DNA of 64,000 bases from Acidobacteriota bacterium (GTDB taxonomy: Bacteria; Acidobacteriota; Blastocatellia; RBC074). The notes under the pieces are model-generated. The model searched no databases, was not told the origin of the DNA, and was given only the letters and a program-made list of their open reading frames with translations. Positions 58,400-64,000 of the stretch are shown in pieces. The DNA is taken from contig JACPYM010000123.1 of assembly GCA_016196035.1 (NCBI GenBank), positions 1 through 64,000 of the forward strand, written 5' to 3'. Numbering within the stretch: position 1 is the first letter of the stretch; the number at the start of each line of letters is the position of its first letter. The translations under genes were made by a program, and so were the position numbers.

Positions 58400-58777
58400 A
58401 TGGATGCCCCGCCGCCTTCACCCGGTGGCGCATCACTGGCGCTAATCTCGACAACGGCCGCGCCTGTCCGAAAAGCCGAGACGAAGGCTCCAACGGAAAA
58501 ACGTGGCGGTAGCGGGTCAACGAAAAAACGTGGCGGTAGCGGGTCTGATTCGTTGCCGCCGCTGCCTGCGATCCAGTGGGAGAAGAGAACCGACCGGCCC
58601 GGCTTCAGTTGCTGGCACGCGCCAGACGGCGCACAGGCGCACCGCCAGACCAAAACCTACTTGGGATATGTCAGCAGGAAATTGCTGGCTGAATGGCTGG
58701 CGTTGCCGAAAGCTGAACTACTGGGCACCGTCACCGCATGGGTGGCGGATCGGCGCACAGAGAAGGGGATGGACTAA
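58400..58777 (+). CDS. Unknown protein with internal 9-residue repeat
   Basis: A 125-aa protein, ATG at 58400, starting 8 nt after the previous stop. The N-terminal half is Pro/Ser/Ala-rich with a duplicated (T)(E/K)KRGGSGS unit from the DNA repeat at 58497-58545. The C-terminal half has PGFSCWHAPDGAQAHRQTKT and YLGYVSRKLLAEWLALPKAE, a compact fold of the type in small phage proteins. Function unknown. Confidence 0.55.
   Translation: MDAPPPSPGGASLALISTTAAPVRKAETKAPTEKRGGSGSTKKRGGSGSDSLPPLPAIQWEKRTDRPGFSCWHAPDGAQAHRQTKTYLGYVSRKLLAEWLALPKAELLGTVTAWVADRRTEKGMD
58497..58545. repeat. Tandem repeat, two 22-bp identical units, 27-bp period
   Basis: AAAAACGTGGCGGTAGCGGG(TC) at 58497-58518 and 58524-58545. 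The 27-bp period keeps frame and encodes the KRGGSGS duplication of the gene around it. Confidence 0.85.
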
Positions 58778-58841
58778 CTGTTAGATCGTTGGCGAGGCTG
58801 AGCACCAATCCGTCCTCGTATTGAGTTCATACGTATTTAGA

Positions 58842-59564
58842 TCAAGAAGAGGCTTTCACGACTTGATTGTTCTGAATCAGAAAAGTGTAGGCTTTAATGA
58901 CCTTAGCGCCAAAACCATTCTTTGCTCGCAGAGTCAACTGGACTGTCCAATAGGTGATTCCTTTTTTCTTTATCTTGGCAGGACCACGCCACTCAAGATA
59001 TTCGGCGCTGTCGTAGTCGTTGAGAACTCGTTTCAGATAATAATCCACGCAATAAACTTTGCCATCATAGTTCCTCCGGGCAGGGATTGGTCCGGCAGCT
59101 TCTTCGTATAAAAAGGTCTGTCCTGCTTGTTTCAAAAGCCGCCCGGCTTCTCTGTATTCACGGGCCTTTTCGGGGATAACAGACAAATGCTTCATAGCCA
59201 ATTCGTAATTCTCTTTGTCATAAGAGCGGCCAATTAAAGTCTTGGCTTCTGCGAGATGGTCATTTGAAGAAAGTTCCGGCATTGGACTTGGTGAGGGGGG
59301 AGGCGTGGTTGCTGTGGTAGGGGTGAAAGCAGTATCAGTTGCTGGATAGGAATTACTCTGAATGGAATGGTTTAGCGGCCAGTTAGAAATGAAGACGATA
59401 ATCCGGAGTCCTAGAAATAACAGTAAGAAGGCAACAATAACTTTCGCAGAACTGAATTTCGGTTTGCTTGGGGCCGCCTCCAAGATGAACGAGAGTGGCT
59501 GGCCGCAGTTACTACAGAACTTTGCTTGTTTGCTATTTTCAAACTGGCAATGAGTACAAATCAC
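58842..59564 (-). CDS. Zinc-ribbon, single-TM protein with Ser/Thr/Pro linker
   Basis: A 240-aa protein. Zinc ribbon CTHCQFENSKQAKFCSNCG at residues 3-21, one TM at about 40-62 (VIVAFLLLFLGLRIIVFIS), then a Thr/Pro linker and a C-terminal domain with GDS-less helical TPR-like and beta parts (AEAKTLIGRSYDKENYELAM, YWTVQLTLRAKNGFGA). Family not recognised. Plan (N-terminal zinc ribbon + TM + periplasmic domain) recalls the SPOR protein at 37879. AT-richer than the left part of the window. Confidence 0.62.
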   Translation of the reverse strand: MICTHCQFENSKQAKFCSNCGQPLSFILEAAPSKPKFSSAKVIVAFLLLFLGLRIIVFISNWPLNHSIQSNSYPATDTAFTPTTATTPPPSPSPMPELSSNDHLAEAKTLIGRSYDKENYELAMKHLSVIPEKAREYREAGRLLKQAGQTFLYEEAAGPIPARRNYDGKVYCVDYYLKRVLNDYDSAEYLEWRGPAKIKKKGITYWTVQLTLRAKNGFGAKVIKAYTFLIQNNQVVKASS

Positions 59565-59736
59565 GGGTCGAACCTTTCCGGGGCACGGCGAAGTTTGATA
59601 GTGCTGTGTTTCTATTCAGGGCTTTCCAGTGAGTCACACAGGACGTGCGGCGGCGGGAAATTACGCCTGACCACGAGAAAGGTCAAGTGCGAGATGCTAA
59701 CTGTAACCCATTCTGGAAGCACGAGATTCTACCGGT

Positions 59737-59784
59737 CAACCGGTCGGTCAACCGGTCGGTCAACCGGTCGGTCAACCGGTCGGC
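59737..59784. repeat. 12-bp tandem repeat (CAACCGGTCGGT), four units
   Basis: Units at 59737, 59749, 59761 and 59773, the last with one change. Each unit holds the palindrome ACCGGT. It lies in the 319-bp gap 59565-59883, in which no gene is supported; short frames there read the repeat as (VNRS)n or (STGR)n and look accidental. Confidence 0.9.
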
Positions 59785-59860
59785 TAACAAACCGGCAAAA
59801 CGACAAAACGACCGACGTTACAACTGGTAATCAGGCTTTCAGGCCATCTGGCAATTTGGC

Positions 59861-59892
59861 AAGCCAGCTAGCTGGCTTGCCAGCTAGCTGGC
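59861..59892. repeat. 18-bp perfect palindrome plus partial copy
   Basis: AAGCCAGCTAGCTGGCTT at 59861-59878 is a perfect palindrome; GCCAGCTAGCTGGC repeats at 59879-59892 and overlaps the stop region of the next minus-strand gene. Could be an operator, a terminator or a protein-binding site of the element. Confidence 0.8.
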
Positions 59893-60141
59893 TCCAACCG
59901 GCTTTGCAAGAGCCCAGGCCAGGGCACTGCTGGCTGTTGGGGCCTCGATCAAAGTTACCGTCTGGCGTTCGATCAGCTTGCCGTCTGCGTCATAGAGCGC
60001 GCCGCATCTGCCACAGAAGTACGCGCCACGATCCACCTGAAACGCACACTCGCGTGCCGGGTGCAACGGATAGCAGCGAAGCCATTGCGCTGGCTGGGCG
60101 GTTTCGATTCGGAGCAAGTTTGATGACGGGCGACGTGGCAT
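59884..60141 (-). CDS. Small protein with CxxC zinc-ribbon-like segment
   Basis: An 85-aa protein starting MPRRPSSNLLRIETAQPAQW. It contains C-x(8)-C and YFCGRCGALYDADGKLIERQ, so a zinc ribbon is likely. No family recognised. It follows the HTH/terminase-like gene on the same strand after about 40 nt. Confidence 0.5.
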   Translation of the reverse strand: MPRRPSSNLLRIETAQPAQWLRCYPLHPARECAFQVDRGAYFCGRCGALYDADGKLIERQTVTLIEAPTASSALAWALAKPVGAS

Positions 60142-60181
60142 GATTGAAATCCTGAAATCGCGAAAGCCTTTAACCTCAAAA

Positions 60182-60565
60182 TCACGTGGTTTTCTTTCCA
60201 GCCAATAGGACCTCTTCCAGCGCTGACAAACGATCATCCAACTCCAGTGCCTCCCGTGCTTTTAACGAGAATTCAAGGATGGTGCGTGCGGCTGAAACGC
60301 GCGCTGGCGCTTGTGCGAGTGGGTCCGTGAGTGTTTCGTGGAGAGTTTTGACCGCATCAGAAGATACGTGCTGCAAACGGGTCAACGTGGTTTCGAGTAA
60401 GCGCGATCGAGCTGACTTATATGCCTTGTCGAAGGCGGGGTCGTTTAGCCAACGATAGAGCGATGCCTCGCCCACCCCTGCCGCGACAGCCGCATCTGCA
60501 ATAGTTCTTTCAGACAGAAGCGCTTCAATTGCGCGAACTTGTTTTGCGGTGAGTTTTATTCCCAT
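60182..60565 (-). CDS. HTH protein, terminase-small-subunit-like
   Basis: A 127-aa protein. Residues 1-60 have the homeodomain-like HTH of phage terminase small subunits and related helix-turn-helix proteins (LTAKQVRAIEALLSERTIAD, then AAVAAGVGEASLYRWLNDP). The rest is a helical oligomerisation region, ending LSALEEVLLAGKKTT. In phages this protein binds packaging-start DNA; no large subunit is visible within the window, so a different DNA-binding role is possible. Confidence 0.72.
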   Translation of the reverse strand: MGIKLTAKQVRAIEALLSERTIADAAVAAGVGEASLYRWLNDPAFDKAYKSARSRLLETTLTRLQHVSSDAVKTLHETLTDPLAQAPARVSAARTILEFSLKAREALELDDRLSALEEVLLAGKKTT

Positions 60566-60600
60566 TAGCTCGAAAGCCTCTCAAAAACTCTCAAAAACTC

Positions 60601-60945
60601 TCAAACCTTGTCACCAGAAATCGCCAACCATTGATCGAATAGGCGGACTGAGATGATGCGCTTGGCGTCTTCACCAACAGGAAGGTCCTTTATTTTTCCG
60701 GGCAATGCTTTCACGTATGCCGCAAATTTATTATGTGATTTGTCCCTTAATTCTATGATGTTTTTGTAGCCTGATGGCAGCGGCGGCGCGACTCCCAATT
60801 TGATGAAGTTTTCAAGCAGAAATGCAGCAAAGGCGAAGCTCTTTTTCGCAGGTAGCGCATGTGTTTGCTTCAAATACGCGATTAATTCTTGCTCTCTTTT
60901 TTTGAAGTAGGCATCAAGCCTGTTTGCTCGTGTGCTCAGGTTCAT
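60601..60945 (-). CDS. Unknown element protein, paralogue of the next gene (copy 1)
   Basis: A 114-aa protein behind AAAGGAG. It shares a pattern with the gene at 61024-61368: a helix with REQELIAYL, F-F-AFL-E--I-LG--PP-P-G, ELRD-S, and a C-terminal (I)-V-LF--WL---G-K. The conserved ends suggest a duplicated small fold. No family recognised. Confidence 0.6.
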   Translation of the reverse strand: MNLSTRANRLDAYFKKREQELIAYLKQTHALPAKKSFAFAAFLLENFIKLGVAPPLPSGYKNIIELRDKSHNKFAAYVKALPGKIKDLPVGEDAKRIISVRLFDQWLAISGDKV

Positions 60946-61023
60946 AATTTTACTCCTTTGGTTATTTGTCTAGCTTGCTTCTTGGTTGGCTTTTTCTTTT
61001 GTGTCGGCACTCGTTACCTCAAA

Positions 61024-61368
61024 TCAAAGTTTCTCACCAGTGTGCAATAGCCACTCTTCAAAAAGCCCAACCAGGATGGCGCCTTCCGCATTTTTGCCAC
61101 CTACCGGCTTGCTTACTATTTTTTGAAAGTTGCTCAAATACGTTTTGCACTCCTGCACTGACCGATCCCGCAGCTCCCCCATCGTTCGGCACCCAAAGGG
61201 GAACGGGGGGAGGTAACCCAGTCGGATCAAGCTCTCAACCATGAAGGCTCCAAGGCCGAACTGCCTTTCGGTTGACCAGGCAGCGGATTGATCAAGGTAT
61301 GTCAGCCACTGAGATTCACGAGCTGACAGGTAGTCAGGAAATTGAGATATTTGGGTATTGGAAAGCAT
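61024..61368 (-). CDS. Unknown element protein, paralogue (copy 2)
   Basis: A 114-aa protein, same length as copy 1, with GAFMVESLIRLGYLPPFPFG, MGELRDRSVQECKTYL and LFEEWLLHTGEKL at equivalent places. The tandem pair lies between the 146-aa gene and the HTH gene. Function unknown; a structural-gene neighbourhood suggests a virion-associated or accessory role. Confidence 0.6.
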   Translation of the reverse strand: MLSNTQISQFPDYLSARESQWLTYLDQSAAWSTERQFGLGAFMVESLIRLGYLPPFPFGCRTMGELRDRSVQECKTYLSNFQKIVSKPVGGKNAEGAILVGLFEEWLLHTGEKL

Positions 61369-61456
61369 AGATTCGCCTCAGAATCGCCCCAGATTGCATA
61401 GGCTGCGCCGCCGCCAAAACGTTTAACAGCGGCAGCGCAACGTAGGCCATAGGCCA

Positions 61457-61897
61457 TCAGAATCTGGCGACGTGTTGCTCATAAAGACCGGGATTCTGGC
61501 GCACGGCCAAACCCAAGGCTTCGGTGTACTCCATCGCCCCGCCACTTTCGCTCATCAGCTTGCGGGCCTTAGCGTCGAGCAGGCCAGTGGCTGTACCTGC
61601 CGCCGCCGTTGGATTGCCGAAGCCGATTGAAGGGAAGGGATTGGGATGGACGCCGTGTTTAGCCAGCGTTTTCTGGTCGGCAATATAGGTATCAACCTCT
61701 ACCGAATTTTCGCCAAAGAGTTTGGCGAGTTTTTCCAAGTGCTCCAGGTGCTTGGCGTGGTTGCCAACCCAGCGGACACCGCCAATCCGGTTGCCCTGAA
61801 TCTCATCCGTAAACCGCTGTTTGCGCAGGGAATTGTTCGAAGCAACAATTTGTTCTTGGGCGCGCTTCAAAATGAGTTGGTTTTCGATTGATGACAT
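61457..61897 (-). CDS. Unknown protein next to the tape-measure-like gene
   Basis: A 146-aa protein with a strong CGGAGG ribosome site. N-terminal helical (LKRAQEQIVASNNSLRKQRF), central HLEHLEKLAKLFGENSVEVD, and a C-terminal Gly/Ala-rich part. No family recognised. It starts 28 nt after the tape-measure-like gene, same strand, so probably co-transcribed with it. Confidence 0.55.
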   Translation of the reverse strand: MSSIENQLILKRAQEQIVASNNSLRKQRFTDEIQGNRIGGVRWVGNHAKHLEHLEKLAKLFGENSVEVDTYIADQKTLAKHGVHPNPFPSIGFGNPTAAAGTATGLLDAKARKLMSESGGAMEYTEALGLAVRQNPGLYEQHVARF

Positions 61898-61925
61898 GGT
61901 TCAAATCCTCCGTGGTTGTCAGTGG

Positions 61926-64000
61926 TTAAAGTTGATCTCGAAACAAAGCTCGCTTTGCGTCGGGGTTATTCCGCAGGTTTTCTGCGATGGTTTGCGCGCT
62001 CTCTCGACCCGATTCCCGAAGTCCGGTCATCACCACGTGCCCGGCAGGCCGGGTTTCCAAGCTTTCGAGCGCCGCCGTGTTTCGCTCAATTGCGGCGGCA
62101 ACAATTCGCTCGCCCATTGTTGGCGCACCGCTCGCGCGTGTTGATGTGGTTGCGGGGATTCGTTGGGCTAAGCTCGTGGTGAGACGTTCAAAGAAGTCAT
62201 CAAAGGGGAAGATGTTGCCATTTGTTTGGGGCACAAAAATTTCAGCCCCGCTGCCGACGTTGATTCCGCGCAGGCCGTCGAATACTTGGTCTCCGGCGCT
62301 GACCGGGCCGCCAAACAGCCTCCGGGTAAAGCGATTGGCAGAATTGAATTGATCTTGGAGTTGCTGAGTTTCGCGCAGTTGCTTGACCAAGCGGCTGTTG
62401 GTTTGGCCGGTGGACTCTGCGTAGGCGGCGAGCAGTTCTTTGGCCTGTTCGTTGCGGATCGTGGTGAGCATGTTGTTTTTGAATTGGCCTTTGCCATACA
62501 ACGATTCGCCAAGTTGTTTAATCTGCTCGAACACAGCCTTACCTGACTTGCCATCCACGCTGACATCGTATTCGTCTTTGACGGTTTTTTTGAACTTGCG
62601 AAAGTCCTTGCCGCCAAAATAGTTAAAAAGCAGCGCACCACCGACCAGTCCACCCGCCACAATCGCCGTGATTGGATTGCTGAACAGCGCCGGCAAGGCC
62701 GACCCGAACGCGCCACCAAAGATGCCCGCGCCCGCCGCCGTGCCGCCCAGCGCGCCCGCCAGCACACCAGCGCCCAACGTCCCGCCGAGGCCACCAAGCA
62801 GTTGACCAATCTGTGAACTGCCGCCTGCCTTTTGGCCCAACAGTCCGCCGCCCAACAATGCACCGGCTGCGCCCAGTCCGCCCACTGCCGAACCAGCCGC
62901 CGCCACGCCGCCACCTAACTGCGGGATCGCTACGCCAGGTATCTTCGGTAAGTCGCCCAATGCGCTTGTGGCCGTCCCCGCATAACTGCCAAATCCACTG
63001 CGGCCAAATAATCTACCCAAGGCGGGAATGCGTTGCAGGATGCCGCGAATGTTGAAGCCACCATTGCTTACTGCACTGCCACCACTGCCCGCACCCGGAA
63101 TTGGTGCGCCAGAATAGGAAGGGGTCAGAAACCCGCCGTATCCGCCACCGCTGCCAGTCAAAAAATTGGAGGCTGAGTTCAAAAGCCCGCCGCCCGTTGT
63201 GCCAGTTGGCGAGGTGGTGCCGGTGGACGTGGCTTTTGGGTTAAAGAGATTGCGCAAAACCTTGATCAATTCAGACGTGAGCAAGTCCGCTGCCAACCGC
63301 TTCAGCAATTTGCCGAACGAGAGGGAAGCGCCCGCAAAGCCGTCGTCAAAGCCTTGTCGGATCGTGTCGCGCAGGCCACCACCAAGCCCCTCAAAGAAAT
63401 CGCCCGTGGTAAATTCGCTGCCCAGTCCTTTGGCGAACCGGCCAGTGTTGTTGAGTTCTTTGCCAAGGGTTTTGAGTTGCTCGATCTCAACATCCAAGTT
63501 TGCTAGTCCGATTTCTTTGGTGAGCGGGGCTTTGCACAAAAAGTCCCGTTTGCACAAAAAGTCGAGTGATTGCGTAGAAGCGCGCGCAAATCCAAATGAC
63601 TTATCGCCGCTTTTTTTCAACCTGCACAAAAAGTCCGTCATTTTTAGAGGTTTTTGTGCAAAGCCGGTGAGCGGGTCGAGTTGTGTGGCGCGCACCAGTT
63701 CCTTTTGGGCTTGGTAGGCTTCGATCAGTTTGTCGCGATATTTCGTTTGCACGCCCAAGAGTTCGCGGCGACCTTGCGTCTCACTCACGACGCCTTGTGT
63801 GGTGCGCGCTTGTACCTGCTCCTCGTCACGACGCAATTGTGCCTGCAACAATTCCGCTGCCGCACCTCGTTGCCGCAATCCAGCTAAGGGGTCTGGAACT
63901 TCACCCAGTTTTAACTCTGGCGGCTTACTGGCCAACTCTTTGAAGTAGTCAAGATTGATGATGGGCTTGAGTAGCTTCTCGCGTTCGTGAGCGCGCAGAC
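61926..64000 (-). CDS. Phage tail tape-measure-like protein, 5' end cut by window edge
   Basis: The frame is open to the window edge; codons up to 64000 read as charged helical protein (EREKLLKPIINLDYFKEL), so at least 691 aa are present. N-terminal coiled-coil region (LLQAQLRRDEEQVQARTTQG), central amphipathic segment (GGGLRDTIRQGFDDGFAGAS), and a long Gly/Ala/Leu-rich hydrophobic region with membrane-like stretches, then a polar C-terminus. This is the usual pattern of tail tape-measure proteins, which set tail length and act in DNA entry. It contains a 138-bp inserted element at 63528-63665 that adds 49 residues in frame. Confidence 0.7.
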   Translation of the reverse strand, partial: LRAHEREKLLKPIINLDYFKELASKPPELKLGEVPDPLAGLRQRGAAAELLQAQLRRDEEQVQARTTQGVVSETQGRRELLGVQTKYRDKLIEAYQAQKELVRATQLDPLTGFAQKPLKMTDFLCRLKKSGDKSFGFARASTQSLDFLCKRDFLCKAPLTKEIGLANLDVEIEQLKTLGKELNNTGRFAKGLGSEFTTGDFFEGLGGGLRDTIRQGFDDGFAGASLSFGKLLKRLAADLLTSELIKVLRNLFNPKATSTGTTSPTGTTGGGLLNSASNFLTGSGGGYGGFLTPSYSGAPIPGAGSGGSAVSNGGFNIRGILQRIPALGRLFGRSGFGSYAGTATSALGDLPKIPGVAIPQLGGGVAAAGSAVGGLGAAGALLGGGLLGQKAGGSSQIGQLLGGLGGTLGAGVLAGALGGTAAGAGIFGGAFGSALPALFSNPITAIVAGGLVGGALLFNYFGGKDFRKFKKTVKDEYDVSVDGKSGKAVFEQIKQLGESLYGKGQFKNNMLTTIRNEQAKELLAAYAESTGQTNSRLVKQLRETQQLQDQFNSANRFTRRLFGGPVSAGDQVFDGLRGINVGSGAEIFVPQTNGNIFPFDDFFERLTTSLAQRIPATTSTRASGAPTMGERIVAAAIERNTAALESLETRPAGHVVMTGLRESGRESAQTIAENLRNNPDAKRALFRDQL
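63528..63665. mobile_element. 138-bp MITE-like element inserted in frame in the tape-measure gene
   Basis: 15-bp terminal inverted repeats GGCTTTGCACAAAAA (63528-63542 and 63651-63665). Flanked by a perfect 9-bp target duplication GGTGAGCGG (63519-63527 and 63666-63674). Inside, TGCACAAAAAGTC occurs three times in direct orientation (63533, 63551, 63623). Element plus duplication is 147 bp, exactly 49 codons, with no stop in the coding frame. Removing it restores LDPLTKEIGLANL. Ends differ from those of the 14295-14424 element, but the 9-bp duplication is the same size. Confidence 0.88.

Noticed and set aside
59737-59784. CRISPR array
   Set aside because: Units are contiguous 12-mers without spacers and there are no cas genes.
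59645-59830. 61-codon frame with VNRS repeats
   Set aside because: Consists of the 12-bp tandem repeat, has no ribosome site and no flanking protein-like sequence.

Overview
The window looks like chromosomal DNA of an acidobacterium, most likely class Blastocatellia. This is inferred from gene content, not from a marker gene: an Oar-type TonB receptor with an N-terminal carboxypeptidase-like domain, a protein kinase with the MAPERWQQIESLYQAAL-type leader common in Acidobacteria, FecR, Uma2, NPCBM and RidA proteins, and many intergenic palindromic repeats. Coding DNA is GC-rich. The only RNA gene seen is one tRNA-Arg(CCU).

Layout. 0.2-5.4 kb (minus): FecR protein, alkaline-phosphatase-fold enzyme, small membrane proteins and three related 'Sm-like strand + one TM' proteins, one of them frameshifted. 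6-7.7 kb: a broken Ser/Thr kinase. 7.8-12 kb (minus): a 7TM histidine kinase and an NtrC-type sigma54 activator with a Uma2 gene between them. 12.7-15.8 kb (minus): a tightly overlapping operon in which two copies of a two-gene cassette (DUF5674 plus a Trp-rich helical partner) lie between two RidA-family proteins; one copy carries a 130-bp insertion element with a 9-bp target duplication. 16-19.5 kb: TonB receptor. 19.6-26.8 kb: a catabolic/transport run (CocE/NonD hydrolase, SelA-like PLP enzyme, dienelactone hydrolase, SnoaL-like protein, APC permease, kynureninase-like enzyme). 27.3-37.4 kb: two very large secreted oxidoreductases, both with an NPCBM domain and a shared upstream leader; the first joins a copper-radical-oxidase-like domain to a di-heme cytochrome c, the second is a PQQ sugar-dehydrogenase-like protein. 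37.9-42.3 kb: SPOR protein, peptidoglycan amidase, orphan actin-like ATPase. 42.4-45.2 kb (minus): helicase-HNH fusion. 45.5-48.2 kb: DUF2442, DUF362 and a secreted unknown. 48.2-52.3 kb (minus): a 1347-aa lipase-like/CHAT-protease fusion, the best candidate for a conflict or cell-death effector. 52.4-55.3 kb: CBM9-like protein, ApbE, acylphosphatase, adenine phosphoribosyltransferase and tRNA-Arg.

From just after tRNA-Arg to the window end (55.35-64 kb) lies a probable integrated phage-like element: AT-richer edge, an excisionase-like HTH protein transcribed from one of two back-to-back promoters with identical -35 boxes, a SWIM zinc-finger protein, several unknown small proteins, a terminase-small-subunit-like HTH protein and a tape-measure-like protein cut by the window edge. 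The tape-measure gene holds a second insertion element (138 bp, 9-bp target duplication) that adds exactly 49 codons in frame.

Three genes carry single-base frameshifts consistent with loss of one base from a short homopolymer, so assembly error must be considered before they are called pseudogenes. No CRISPR array, rRNA or transposase gene was found.
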